In this document: one piece after another, positions 1 to 8,092 of the stretch
How the letters are laid out: each line of letters opens with the position of its first letter
Position numbering within the stretch: the first letter of the stretch is position 1
Assembly: GCF_025699295.1 (NCBI RefSeq)
Contig: NZ_JAILWB010000011.1
Coordinates: forward strand, 124,001-188,000
DNA length: 64,000 nt
Direction: 5' to 3'
Source: Hydrogenophaga sp.
GTDB lineage: Bacteria > Pseudomonadota > Gammaproteobacteria > Burkholderiales > Burkholderiaceae_C
Notes under the pieces: model-generated
What the model was told of the DNA's origin: nothing
Seen by the model: the letters and a program-made list of their open reading frames with translations, nothing else
The model's database searches: none
Translations under genes and position numbers: made by a program

Positions 1-334
1 CCGGGGCCTCGAAGCGTTCGCCGTCCTCGGCCACACAGAAGAAACTGCCGCGCATGCTGCCGGTGGGCGTGGCCAGGCGCGTGCCGCTGGTGTACTGGAA
101 CGATTCGCCCGGCCGCAGCAGCGGCTGGTGGCCGACCACGCCCAGGCCCTTGACCTGCTCGGTGTGGCCGCGTGCGTCGTCGATGATCCAGTGCCGCGCG
201 ATCAACTGCGCTGTCACCTCGCCCGCGTTGGTGATGGTGATGGTGTAGGCGAAGGCGTACTGGTCTTCCTCGGGCGACGACTGTTCGCTCAGGTACTGGG
301 GTTCAACCTCGCAGGTGAACAGGTATTTCGGCAT
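1..334 (-). CDS. apaG: ApaG protein (Co2+/Mg2+ efflux family), C-terminus cut by the window edge
   Basis: The reverse strand reads [14 protein letters not shown] at the start, followed by [21 protein letters not shown] and [19 protein letters not shown]. These match the ApaG/DUF525 fold, including its glycine-rich GxGxxG segment and the Y-T-S-G turn. About 111 residues are visible and the last roughly 15-20 of a normal protein of about 125 residues lie outside the window. The family is linked to cobalt/magnesium resistance and diadenosine tetraphosphate metabolism in enterobacteria, but its molecular role is unclear. An in-frame ATG three codons upstream (343) is an alternative start. It is divergent from rpe, the usual neighbour in Burkholderiales. 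Confidence 0.9.
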   Translation of the reverse strand, partial: MPKYLFTCEVEPQYLSEQSSPEEDQYAFAYTITITNAGEVTAQLIARHWIIDDARGHTEQVKGLGVVGHQPLLRPGESFQYTSGTRLATPTGSMRGSFFCVAEDGERFEAP

Positions 335-429
335 GGCAGGCATGTTACCGCGCCCCTGCGACGGTGCCGTGGCCCTGCGAGAATGGGGGCCTTCGCCTGA
401 ACCCGACACCCCACGCCCGCCTTCTGCCC

Positions 430-1119
430 ATGTCCGAGTCCTCCACCCCGTACCGCATTGCCCCGTCCATCCTCTCCGCCGACTTCGCCCGCCTGGGCGA
501 GGAAGTGAAGAACGTCATCGCCGCCGGCGCCGACTGGATCCATTTCGACGTGATGGACAACCACTACGTGCCCAATCTGACCTTCGGGCCCATGGTCTGC
601 CAGGCGCTCAAACCGCACGCGAAAAAGCCCGACGGCACGCCGGTGCCGATCGACGTGCACCTGATGATCCAGCCGGTGGATGCGCTGGCCGGTGCGTTCA
701 TCGACGCCGGTGCCGACCTGGTGAGCTTTCATCCCGATGCGAGCGCCCACGTGCACCGCAGCGTGCAGGCCATCAAGGCCAGGGGCTGCAAGGCCGGCCT
801 GACTTTCAACCCCGGCGCGCCGCTGGACGTGCTGGACTGGCTGATCGACGACATCGACCTGATCCTGATCATGAGCGTCAACCCCGGTTTTGGCGGCCAG
901 AGCTTCATCGACTCGGCGCTGCGCAAGATCGAGGACGCACGCCGGCGCATCGAGGCCAGCGGCAAGGACATCCGGCTGGAAGTGGACGGCGGCATCAAGG
1001 CCGACAACATCCGCCGCGTGGCCGACGCGGGCGCCGACACCTTCGTGGCCGGCAGCGCGATCTTCGGCAAGCCGGACTACAAGGCGGTGATCGACCAGAT
1101 GCGCGCCGCGTTGCTCTGA
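430..1119 (+). CDS. rpe: Ribulose-phosphate 3-epimerase
   Basis: Interconverts D-ribulose 5-phosphate and D-xylulose 5-phosphate in the pentose phosphate (and, where present, Calvin) pathway in the cytoplasm. The 229-residue protein is a TIM barrel with all family landmarks: [13 protein letters not shown] near the N-terminus, [12 protein letters not shown] (metal-binding His and catalytic Asp around residues 38-43), [16 protein letters not shown] (phosphate loop) and LEVDGGI carrying the second catalytic Asp. The ATG at 430 puts the family N-terminus ([11 protein letters not shown]) at residue 3; the frame stays open upstream to an ATG at 364, which would add 22 unrelated residues. It is followed by gph in the same direction, the typical pair that leads into the trp genes in this group. 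Confidence 0.97.
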   Translation: MSESSTPYRIAPSILSADFARLGEEVKNVIAAGADWIHFDVMDNHYVPNLTFGPMVCQALKPHAKKPDGTPVPIDVHLMIQPVDALAGAFIDAGADLVSFHPDASAHVHRSVQAIKARGCKAGLTFNPGAPLDVLDWLIDDIDLILIMSVNPGFGGQSFIDSALRKIEDARRRIEASGKDIRLEVDGGIKADNIRRVADAGADTFVAGSAIFGKPDYKAVIDQMRAALL

Positions 1120-1131
1120 TCTCTCCCCCGC

Positions 1132-1190
1132 GCCGCTTCGCGTCACCCCCCCTTTGGGGCGCTGCCTGTGGCCCGGCGAAGCCGGTTCCA
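1132..1190. repeat. Dispersed GC-rich palindromic repeat, copy 1
   Basis: The rpe-gph spacer holds CCGCTTCGCGTCAC, a C-run/GGGGCG palindrome, then GGCCCGGCGAAGCCGG. A second copy with the same order of blocks (CCGCTACGCG, GTCACTG, CCCCCCGAGGGGG, GGCCCGGCG) lies at 6288-6348 between trpG and the threonine aldolase gene. From memory, this type of intergenic repeat is common in Comamonadaceae genomes. It may act as a mild RNA stem between co-transcribed genes. Confidence 0.55.
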
Positions 1191-1230
1191 CGGCATCCCT
1201 GACGCGGACACGCGCTTCGGAAACAGCACC

Positions 1231-1914
1231 ATGAACATTTCCGACATGCAGGCCGTGATCATCGACCTCGACGGCACGATGGTGGACACGCTGGGTGACT
1301 TCGACGTGGCTCTGAACGAGACGTTGAAGGATCTGGGCCGCCCGGGCGTCGCCCACACGGACATCGAACGCATGGTCGGCAAGGGTTCGGTGCACCTGAT
1401 CCGGTCCGCGTTGTTGCATGGCGGTCTCGATGCCGATGAGGCAACCCGCGTGCAGCCCGAAGCCTGGGCGCGCTACCAGGCGCACTACCTCGCGATCAAT
1501 GGCCGGCACAGTGCCGTCTACCCGGGCGTGGTCGAAGGCCTCACTGCCCTGCGCGGGCGCGGCCTTCCGCTGGCGTGCCTGACCAACAAGCCGCTGGCGT
1601 TCGCGCGCCCGCTGTTGCAGGCCAAGGGCCTGGCGGGCTTCTTCGCCCACGTCTTCGGTGGCGACAGCTTCGAGCGCGGCAAGCCCGACCCGCTGCCCTT
1701 GCTCAAGACCTGCGAGGCCCTGGGCAGTGAGCCCGCGCAGACGCTGATGGTGGGCGATTCGCAAAACGATGCCCTCGCTGCCCGAGCCGCCAGCTGCCCG
1801 GTGGTGCTGGTCACCTACGGCTACAACCACGGCGAACCGGTGCGGCAGGTGGACGCCGATGCCTTCGTCGAGCGACTCGACGACTTGCCCGGCCTGCTGG
1901 CGGCGCGGCGCTGA
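1231..1914 (+). CDS. gph: Phosphoglycolate phosphatase, HAD superfamily
   Basis: Removes phosphate from 2-phosphoglycolate, a product of oxidative DNA-end repair and of Rubisco oxygenation. The 227-residue protein carries the HAD motifs in order: IIDLDGTMVDT (nucleophile Asp12 and acid/base Asp14), a cap domain, LACLTNKP (motif II Thr), K-PDPLPLL (motif III Lys) and MVGDSQNDALAA (motif IV acidic pair). The chosen ATG leaves 11 residues before the nucleophile, as in E. coli Gph; an open stretch upstream starting at 1168 would add 21 unrelated residues. The ribosome-binding site is weak, consistent with translation coupled to rpe. Confidence 0.93.
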   Translation: MNISDMQAVIIDLDGTMVDTLGDFDVALNETLKDLGRPGVAHTDIERMVGKGSVHLIRSALLHGGLDADEATRVQPEAWARYQAHYLAINGRHSAVYPGVVEGLTALRGRGLPLACLTNKPLAFARPLLQAKGLAGFFAHVFGGDSFERGKPDPLPLLKTCEALGSEPAQTLMVGDSQNDALAARAASCPVVLVTYGYNHGEPVRQVDADAFVERLDDLPGLLAARR

Positions 1915-1926
1915 GCGCGGCCGCGA

Positions 1927-3060
1927 TCAGTACAGCAGCTTGCCGTCGCCGGACACCACGCCGATGTCCACCCAGCTGCTGCCCAGGTTGCTCCTGGCGA
2001 AATTGACGCGGAAGCCGCCGAGGTCGACCTCGGCCATGCTGTGCAGTGCCTGCGCGATGCCGGTGGGCGTGAGGCTGCGGCTGCGCCGGGCGGCTTCGGC
2101 GAACACGCGCGCCGTGACATAGCCTTCCATGTGGAAGGTGGTGTAGGCCGTCAGCGTGGGGTGGGCCTTGGCCATCGCGGCGCGGAAATCGCGTTGCAAA
2201 GGCAGTGTGGCGCCACGGGGATTGGGGTAGGTCTGGGCGATGCCCACGCCGCGTGCGCCCTCGCCGGCGAACTTTACCAGCGCCGGCGCCGGGAGGTAGG
2301 ACAGGGTGAAGATCTGCTGCGAAATCCCCGCGGCGCGCAGCGCGGCAATGCTCTCACCAACAAACTTGGGCGCGCCCACCACCAGGGCCGACTGCGGGTT
2401 GGCCGCCGCCAGGGTGCTGGCCGCCTTCGCGATCGCGGCGGCGTCGGTGGAGGAGGCCGCGTCCACGATGTCGATGCCACCCAGCTCTGCGGCAGCGGCA
2501 CGTGCCGAGGCCAGGCCCGAAGAGCCGATCGGGATGTTCTGGTACAGCACGCCCATGGAGCGGATGTTGAGTGTGCGGGCGTGGTTCACGATCTTGTGGA
2601 TCTGCTGCTCGTCGCCGGCGCGGATGTGGAACAGCTTGGGATGCCCTGGCGCGCGCAGCACACTCGCGCCGGGCACGGCGTTGAGGATCACGATGTCGGT
2701 GTTGTCGAGCAGCTTGCTGTCGAGCACCCCCTTGAGTGTGGCCGAGCCCAGCGGGGTCAGCAAAGCCACCGGCTTCTTCTCCATGGCGACCGCCAGCTGC
2801 TGGCGAAAGCCGTCGAAGGTGTAGGTGTCGTCCAGGCTGACCAGCGACACCCGGCGACCCTGGATGCCACCGCGGCCGTTGATCTCGTCCAGCGCGGCCC
2901 TGATGCCTTCGTTGAGTTCCCTGGGGTCCGGCGCCGGCAGGACGGTGAAGGGGCCGATCTGCGCCACCACGATATCGCCGGCCTGGATGGTGTTCTGGGA
3001 CAGGGCGGCGGCGGGCAGGAGGGCGGCGGCCAATGTGGCCACCAGGGTGCGAAGGATCAT
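1927..3060 (-). CDS. ABC-transporter-type periplasmic binding protein (Leu/Ile/Val-binding family)
   Basis: A 377-residue secreted protein with a clear signal peptide (MILRTLVATLAAALLPAAALSQ) and a type-I periplasmic-binding fold: a GPFTVLPAPDPRELNEG opening, IKGRGGI-like INGRGGIQGRRV, VALLTPLGSATLKGV, LFHIRAGDEQQ and a C-terminal MEGYVTARVFAEA hinge segment. This is the Peripla_BP_6 / branched-chain amino-acid-binding architecture. No permease or ATPase genes are nearby, so it is an orphan binding protein, a frequent situation in Burkholderiales. The ligand is unknown. With the next gene it forms a reverse-strand block inserted between gph and trpE, genes that are usually adjacent in related bacteria. 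Confidence 0.85.
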   Translation of the reverse strand: MILRTLVATLAAALLPAAALSQNTIQAGDIVVAQIGPFTVLPAPDPRELNEGIRAALDEINGRGGIQGRRVSLVSLDDTYTFDGFRQQLAVAMEKKPVALLTPLGSATLKGVLDSKLLDNTDIVILNAVPGASVLRAPGHPKLFHIRAGDEQQIHKIVNHARTLNIRSMGVLYQNIPIGSSGLASARAAAAELGGIDIVDAASSTDAAAIAKAASTLAAANPQSALVVGAPKFVGESIAALRAAGISQQIFTLSYLPAPALVKFAGEGARGVGIAQTYPNPRGATLPLQRDFRAAMAKAHPTLTAYTTFHMEGYVTARVFAEAARRSRSLTPTGIAQALHSMAEVDLGGFRVNFARSNLGSSWVDIGVVSGDGKLLY

Positions 3061-3151
3061 GGCGCTATGAATTTGAGGGCAAGAACCTGCATTCTGGCGC
3101 GCTCGATGGCCCGTTCGGCACCGCCAGGTGCCCGCGTGTCGCAGAGTTGGC

Positions 3152-3766
3152 TCAGCGCGCCTTGCCGAGCAGGGCGTCCTTGAGCTGCCAGTCGGCCGGC
3201 TTTGGCCCCAGCCAGATGCGCATGAGGGCGTCGAAGAACTCGGGTTCCTTGAAGGGCGCGCCCTCGACCTGGCCCTTGATGGTGAGCACCGTGCCGGTGC
3301 CAGGTACCCAGTCCACCAGGAAGGTATCGCCTTCCCGGAGCTTCTTGTGGTCGCTGAACACCTGACTCATGCGCAGCACGCCAGGGATGAGCTTCGAGAA
3401 GGCGCTGCGGTCCATGTTGTCTTCCATGCCGCGCGAGAACAGCTTGCCCAGTTCGGCCGAGTCGATGTCGCGCAGCATGGTGATGCGCATGCGCTTGGGG
3501 CCGGTGGTGGCCAGCACCGCTTCGGTGGTCGATGCCTTCTGGCCCAGATACAGGCCGGCGGTGTAGACCTTGAACACGGCCTTGTAGCGGATGCCCGCAC
3601 CATTGAGCAGCAGGGGGCTGCCAGCCACGGTGATGCGCTCTTCGAGCTGGACGCCGGCGAGCTCGACGGCAGCCGCCCGGCCGGGCGCGCTGCCCAACAG
3701 CAGCAGGGAGGCCAGCGCCAGGACGGGCGCGCAGCGGGGCAGCGAGAACATGGAGTGCGTTTTCAT
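3152..3766 (-). CDS. Chalcone-isomerase-fold exported protein
   Basis: A 204-residue protein beginning MKTHSMFSLPRCAPVLALASLLLLG, a signal peptide, followed by VELAGVQLEERI, GAGIRYKAVFKVYTAGLYL and LRDIDSAELGKLFSRGMEDN. These are hallmarks of the bacterial Chalcone_3 (chalcone isomerase-like) family. Such proteins are predicted to be periplasmic, and bacterial members mostly have no known reaction; fatty-acid binding has been shown for plant relatives only. The start was chosen at the signal peptide ATG; the frame continues open upstream with charged, non-secretory sequence. It shares direction with the downstream binding-protein gene (91 bp gap), but the two products suggest no common function. 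Confidence 0.8.
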   Translation of the reverse strand: MKTHSMFSLPRCAPVLALASLLLLGSAPGRAAAVELAGVQLEERITVAGSPLLLNGAGIRYKAVFKVYTAGLYLGQKASTTEAVLATTGPKRMRITMLRDIDSAELGKLFSRGMEDNMDRSAFSKLIPGVLRMSQVFSDHKKLREGDTFLVDWVPGTGTVLTIKGQVEGAPFKEPEFFDALMRIWLGPKPADWQLKDALLGKAR

Positions 3767-4186
3767 GGGCGGAACTCTGATGGGACGGAAACAGGACGGG
3801 CGTAAAAAAACGAACACCCGTTCGCTTTTTCGGATTGTCCCGGCAAGAACGGTTCGCGACATCAGGGTTTGGCCGTAAAACCAAAGCTTGGGGGCGTGAC
3901 ACGGCGCACGCGCCCGACGGCTTTGCTACACTGCGCCTTCCATGTTGAACCCACGCACATCCTCATCAGGTGTTCTGCCGCGCCGCAATGGCCGGGGAGC
4001 CTGGCCCTGGCGCAAGCCAGCGTAAACGTGCACCTTCCCCCGGGGTCTGTACAGTCCGCGCGCCACACGCCGCCACTGTCGCCCCACGCAGAGCCCGGCA
4101 GCTGCCTGACCGGATGACGAGGAACCCGGCGCCAAGCCCCCTGTGTCGATGAACGACCTGCGGTGAGGCCGATGGAAAGCATCAAC
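3767..4186 (+). promoter_or_regulatory. 420-bp leader of trpE with cobalamin-riboswitch-like blocks
   Basis: No gene is visible between the reverse-strand gene at 3766 and trpE. A -10-like TACACT lies at 3927-3932 with no good -35. Downstream, short blocks follow the order of a cobalamin (B12) riboswitch. They are CAGGTG at 3967-3972, GGGGAGCC near 3994 with GCGCAAGCCAGCG at 4010-4022, CCCCCG...CTGTA around 4037-4051, GCCGCCACTGT at 4069-4079 and GAGCCCGGCAGCTGCCTGAC at 4091-4110. In functional riboswitches the last block reads close to GAGCCAGGAGACCTGCCTG. The GGGAAGG block normally found before it is missing. This could be a degenerate or variant riboswitch, or chance similarity. No Trp-rich leader peptide was found. 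Confidence 0.35.
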
Positions 4187-5686
4187 ATGATCACGGAACT
4201 GGAATTCAAGAGCCTGGCCCAGCAGGGCTACAACCGCATCCCGCTGATGGCCGAGGCCTTCGCGGACCTCGAAACCCCGCTCTCGCTCTACCTCAAGCTC
4301 GCGCACGGGCGCGGCGACGGCAAGCACAGCTTCCTGCTCGAATCGGTGGTGGGTGGCGAGCGCTTCGGGCGCTACAGCTTCATAGGGCTGCCCGCGCGCA
4401 CGCTGCTGCGCGCCACGGGCTTTGGCGCCGAGGCGAGAACCGAGGTGGTGCGCGACGGCCTGGTGGTGGAGACCCACCACGGCAACCCGCTGGACTTCAT
4501 CGCGGCGTACCAGCAGCGTTTCAAGGTGGCGCTGCGCCCGGGCCTGCCGCGTTTTTGCGGTGGCCTGGCCGGCTACTTCGGCTACGACGCCGTGCGCCAC
4601 ATCGAAAGGAAGCTCGAGAAGACCTGCCCGCCCGACACCCTGGGCTGCCCCGACATCCTTCTGTTGCAGTGCGAAGAGCTGGCAGTGATCGACAACCTCT
4701 CGGGCAAGCTCTATCTGATCGTCTACGCCGACCCGGCCCAGCCCGAGGCCTATGCCAGCGCCAAGAAGCGGCTGCGCGAACTGCGCGAGGCACTGAAGTA
4801 TTCGGTGAGCGCGCCGGTGGTCAAACCCAGCCAGGGGTACCCGGCCGAGCGCGACTTTGCCAAGGCCGACTACCTCGCCGCCGTCGATCGCGCCAAGGAG
4901 CTCATCGCTGCCGGCGACTTCATGCAGGTGCAGGTGGGCCAGCGCATCAAGAAGCGCTATACCGAGTCGCCGCTGAGCCTGTACCGCGCGCTGCGCTCGC
5001 TCAACCCCTCGCCCTACATGTACTACTACCACTTCGGGGACTTCCACGTCGTGGGGGCGTCGCCCGAGATCCTGGTGCGGCAGGAGAACACGCCCGAGGG
5101 TCAGAAGATCACCATACGCCCGCTGGCCGGCACGCGCCCTCGTGGCGCCACACCCGAGCTGGACAAGGCGACGGAGATCGAACTGGTCAACGACCCCAAG
5201 GAGCGCGCCGAGCACGTGATGCTCATTGACCTGGCGCGCAACGACATCGGTCGCATTGCGAAGACCGGCACGGTCAAGGTGACCGAGGCCTTCGCGGTGG
5301 AACGCTACAGCCATGTGATGCACATCGTGAGCAACGTCGAGGGTGTGCTGGTGGACGGCATGACCAGCATGGACGTGCTCAAGGCCACCTTCCCGGCCGG
5401 CACGCTGACCGGCGCGCCCAAGGTGCACGCCATGGAGGTGATCGACCAACTGGAGCCGACCAAGCGTGGCATCTACGGCGGCGCCTGCGGCTACCTCAGC
5501 TACGCCGGAGACATGGACGTGGCGATCGCCATCCGCACCGGCATCATCAAGGACCAGACGCTCTACGTGCAGGCGGCCGCCGGCGTGGTGGCCGACTCGG
5601 TGCCCGAGATGGAGTGGAGGGAGACCGAGCACAAGGCGCGCGCGCTGCTGCGCGCGGCCGAACTGGTCGAGGAGGGTCTGGAATGA
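4187..5686 (+). CDS. trpE: Anthranilate synthase component I
   Basis: Chorismate-binding catalytic subunit that, with TrpG, makes anthranilate, the first step of tryptophan synthesis. The 499-residue protein has the N-terminal LLES feedback motif ([17 protein letters not shown]) that binds tryptophan in this family. The catalytic half carries [34 protein letters not shown] and [13 protein letters not shown], plus [10 protein letters not shown] near the C-terminus. The ATG at 4187 was chosen because GGAAAG sits 7 nt upstream and the product starts [10 protein letters not shown]; an in-frame ATG (4172) and GTG (4163) occur upstream. Its TGA overlaps the trpG ATG (ATGA), showing translational coupling of the two subunits. 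Confidence 0.97.
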   Translation: MITELEFKSLAQQGYNRIPLMAEAFADLETPLSLYLKLAHGRGDGKHSFLLESVVGGERFGRYSFIGLPARTLLRATGFGAEARTEVVRDGLVVETHHGNPLDFIAAYQQRFKVALRPGLPRFCGGLAGYFGYDAVRHIERKLEKTCPPDTLGCPDILLLQCEELAVIDNLSGKLYLIVYADPAQPEAYASAKKRLRELREALKYSVSAPVVKPSQGYPAERDFAKADYLAAVDRAKELIAAGDFMQVQVGQRIKKRYTESPLSLYRALRSLNPSPYMYYYHFGDFHVVGASPEILVRQENTPEGQKITIRPLAGTRPRGATPELDKATEIELVNDPKERAEHVMLIDLARNDIGRIAKTGTVKVTEAFAVERYSHVMHIVSNVEGVLVDGMTSMDVLKATFPAGTLTGAPKVHAMEVIDQLEPTKRGIYGGACGYLSYAGDMDVAIAIRTGIIKDQTLYVQAAAGVVADSVPEMEWRETEHKARALLRAAELVEEGLE

Positions 5687-6276
5687 AACCCGTGCGCCTG
5701 CTGATGGTCGACAACTACGACTCGTTCACCTACAACATCGTGCAGTACTTCGGTGAGCTGGGCGCCGACGTGAGCGTGTTCCGCAACGACGAAATCACCG
5801 TGGCGGACATCCAGGCGCGGCTGGATGCTGGTCAGCTCGACCGCCTGGTGATCTCGCCGGGCCCGTGTTCGCCGGCCGAGGCCGGCATCTCGGTCGCTGC
5901 CATCCAGCACTTCGCGGGCAAGCTGCCCATCCTCGGCGTGTGCCTCGGGCACCAGAGCATTGGCGCGGCTTTCGGCGGCCGGATCATCCGGGCGAAGGAA
6001 CTGATGCATGGCAAGACTTCGCAGATCACGACCACACAACAAGGCGTGTTTGCTCACCTGCCCGCCCAGTTCACCGTGAACCGCTACCACTCGCTGTCCA
6101 TCGAGCGCGCGAGCTGCCCCGACTGCCTCGACGTCACGGCCTGGACACCCGACGGCGAGATCATGGGCGTGAAGCACAAGACCCTGGCGATCGAAGGTGT
6201 GCAGTTCCACCCCGAGAGCATCCTCACCGAACACGGGCACGCGATGCTCAAGAAATTTCTGGAACAAAACGTATGA
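5683..6276 (+). CDS. trpG: Anthranilate synthase component II (glutamine amidotransferase)
   Basis: A class-I glutamine amidotransferase of 197 residues that supplies ammonia to TrpE. The catalytic triad is visible: nucleophile Cys87 in [11 protein letters not shown], and the His and Glu in [10 protein letters not shown]. The oxyanion region ISPGPCSP and the opening [16 protein letters not shown] are typical of TrpG/PabA. The start overlaps the trpE stop by 4 bp. Because no separate pabA is seen here, the protein may also serve 4-amino-4-deoxychorismate synthesis, as amphibolic TrpG/PabA proteins do; that is inference. Confidence 0.96.
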   Translation: MKPVRLLMVDNYDSFTYNIVQYFGELGADVSVFRNDEITVADIQARLDAGQLDRLVISPGPCSPAEAGISVAAIQHFAGKLPILGVCLGHQSIGAAFGGRIIRAKELMHGKTSQITTTQQGVFAHLPAQFTVNRYHSLSIERASCPDCLDVTAWTPDGEIMGVKHKTLAIEGVQFHPESILTEHGHAMLKKFLEQNV

Positions 6277-6287
6277 ACCCCCACGTT

Positions 6288-6348
6288 CCACCGCTACGCG
6301 GGTCACTGCCCCCCGAGGGGGCTGATCCGGCTTGGGGCGGCCCGGCGC
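6288..6348. repeat. Dispersed GC-rich palindromic repeat, copy 2
   Basis: Spacer sequence between trpG and the aldolase gene with CCGCTACGCG, GTCACTG, the palindrome CCCCCCGAGGGGG and GGGGCGGCCCGGCG. It matches the copy at 1132-1190 in block order. It sits inside an apparent operon, so it is not by itself a terminator (no U-run follows). Confidence 0.5.
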
Positions 6349-6356
6349 CAGATCGC

Positions 6357-7424
6357 ATGAAAACCGTTGACCTGCGCAGCGACACTGTCACGCAACCCAC
6401 GGCCGCCATGCGCGAGGCCATGATGGCCGCGCCGCTGGGCGACGACGTGTTCGGTGACGACCCGTCGGTGCAGGCGTTGCAGGAACGCGTCGCTGCCATT
6501 ACCGGCAAGGAGGCCGCGCTGTTCATGCCCAGCGGCACGCAAAGCAACTTGTGCGCGATGCTGTCGCACTGCGAGCGCGGCGACGAATACATCGTGGGCC
6601 AGAACGCGCACACCTACCGCTACGAAGGCGGCGGTGCCGCCGTGCTCGGCAGCATCCAGCCGCAGCCGCTCGCGCAGGATGCCGGTGGGCAGATGCGGCT
6701 GGCCGACATCGCCGCCGCCATCAAACCCGACGATCCGCACTTCGCGCGCACACGGCTGCTGTGCCTGGAGAACACCTGGAACGGCCACCCCATGCCGGCG
6801 GACTACCTGGACCAGGCGACGGCGCTGGCGCGCGAACACGGCCTGGCGGTGCACCTGGACGGTGCTCGCGTGTTCAACGCGGCGGTGGCCGCGGGCGGTG
6901 ATCCGTACACCGCGGTGCGCGGCATCGTGGACCGTTTCGACAGCGTCTCGGTGTGCTTCAGCAAGGGCCTGGGGGCGCCTGTGGGCTCGGCACTGTGCGG
7001 CTCGAAAGACCTGATCCGCCGCGCGCTGCGCTGGCGCAAGATGCTCGGCGGCGGGTTGCGCCAGTCGGGCCTGCTCGCGGCCGCGGCGCACCACGCGCTG
7101 GACCACCACGTGCGCCGCCTCGCCGCTGACCATGTGCTGGCACAGCGCCTGGCGCAAGGGCTGGCCGGCATCGATGGCCTGGTGGTTCGCTCGGCGCAGA
7201 CCAACATCGTGTTCGTTGACGTGGCGAACGGGCGTGGCCCCGATCTGCTGGCCCACCTGGCGCGCGACGGCGTGCTCGCCACCGGTCTGATCGGCTTGCG
7301 CTTCGTCACCCACCTGGACGTGGATGCGGCCGGCATCAACCGTTCGATCGCCAGCGTCAAGGCCTTCTTCGCGCAGGGCGCCATCCCTGCCACCACGCGG
7401 CCAGCAGGTTCCGCCGTCTACTAA
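6357..7424 (+). CDS. ltaE: Low-specificity L-threonine aldolase
   Basis: PLP enzyme predicted to split L-threonine/L-allo-threonine into glycine and acetaldehyde. The 355-residue protein shows the beta-eliminating lyase fold: VDLRSDTVTQPT at the start, the GDDVFGDDPSV loop, AHTYRYEGGG, a PLP-contacting Asp168-Arg171 pair in HLDGARVFNA, the PLP lysine K203 in CFSKGLGAPVGS, and WRKMLGGGLRQSG. It lies between trpG and trpD. It is not a tryptophan enzyme, although indole/serine metabolism and glycine supply meet at serine. It starts directly after a palindromic repeat and shares direction with the trp genes, so it probably rides on the same transcript. Confidence 0.93.
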   Translation: MKTVDLRSDTVTQPTAAMREAMMAAPLGDDVFGDDPSVQALQERVAAITGKEAALFMPSGTQSNLCAMLSHCERGDEYIVGQNAHTYRYEGGGAAVLGSIQPQPLAQDAGGQMRLADIAAAIKPDDPHFARTRLLCLENTWNGHPMPADYLDQATALAREHGLAVHLDGARVFNAAVAAGGDPYTAVRGIVDRFDSVSVCFSKGLGAPVGSALCGSKDLIRRALRWRKMLGGGLRQSGLLAAAAHHALDHHVRRLAADHVLAQRLAQGLAGIDGLVVRSAQTNIVFVDVANGRGPDLLAHLARDGVLATGLIGLRFVTHLDVDAAGINRSIASVKAFFAQGAIPATTRPAGSAVY

Positions 7425-7437
7425 GGGGGAGGCGCCC

Positions 7438-8076
7438 ATGCCCGAACTGCCGCAACTCCTGCTGTTCATCGTGGCCGGCTGGCTGCTCAACCTCACGCCA
7501 GGCCCGGACGTGCTCTACATCGTCACGAACGCGCTCAGGAGCGGCGTGCGCGCCGGCGTCGTGGCGGCCCTGGGCATTGTCAGCGGCTGTTTCGTGCACG
7601 TGTTCGCCGCCGCCATCGGCGTGAGCGCGCTGCTGGCCACATCGGCCACCGCGTTCACCGTGCTCAAGTGGATCGGTGCGGCCTACCTGCTCTGGATGGG
7701 CGTGCGCCTGCTGTTCTCGAAGGCGACGCCGCTGAACCTGAGCGCGGGCACGACCGAGGTGAACCTCTGGCGCGTGTACCGGCGCGGCTTCCTCACCAAC
7801 GTGCTCAACCCCAAGGTCGCGCTGTTCTTCCTGGCCTTCGTACCCCAGTTCATCGCGCCCGAGGCGCCGAACAAGGCACTTGTTTTCCTGCTGCTGGGTC
7901 TGGTCTTCAACCTCAACTCGTTGCCGATCAACTTCGGTTACGCCTGGCTGGCTGCCTGGGCCGCGCGCCGCGTTGACGCCGTGCAGCGCGCCATGCACTG
8001 GATGGACCGTGCCGCCGGCCTGCTCTTCGTCGGCTTCGGCCTGCGACTGGCCATGACCGACAATCCCGCCCAATAA
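7438..8076 (+). CDS. LysE/RhtB-family amino-acid exporter
   Basis: A 212-residue inner-membrane protein with about six hydrophobic segments. The family signature [11 protein letters not shown] falls near residue 20, with [22 protein letters not shown] in the middle. The LysE family exports amino acids such as lysine, homoserine, threonine or leucine; substrate cannot be read from sequence. An AAGGGGGA ribosome site at 7423-7430 precedes the ATG. Its place between a threonine aldolase and trpD suggests relief of amino-acid overload, with threonine or tryptophan as candidates, but this is inference. An exporter at this position in the trp cluster is, from memory, recurrent in Comamonadaceae. 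Confidence 0.9.
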   Translation: MPELPQLLLFIVAGWLLNLTPGPDVLYIVTNALRSGVRAGVVAALGIVSGCFVHVFAAAIGVSALLATSATAFTVLKWIGAAYLLWMGVRLLFSKATPLNLSAGTTEVNLWRVYRRGFLTNVLNPKVALFFLAFVPQFIAPEAPNKALVFLLLGLVFNLNSLPINFGYAWLAAWAARRVDAVQRAMHWMDRAAGLLFVGFGLRLAMTDNPAQ

Positions 8077-8092
8077 AGGATACGGAGACCCC

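Noticed and set aside
4149..4166. Short ATG-initiated frame (MNDLR) just before trpE as a possible tryptophan attenuator peptide
   Set aside because: It contains no Trp codons and no antiterminator/terminator pair with a U-run follows.
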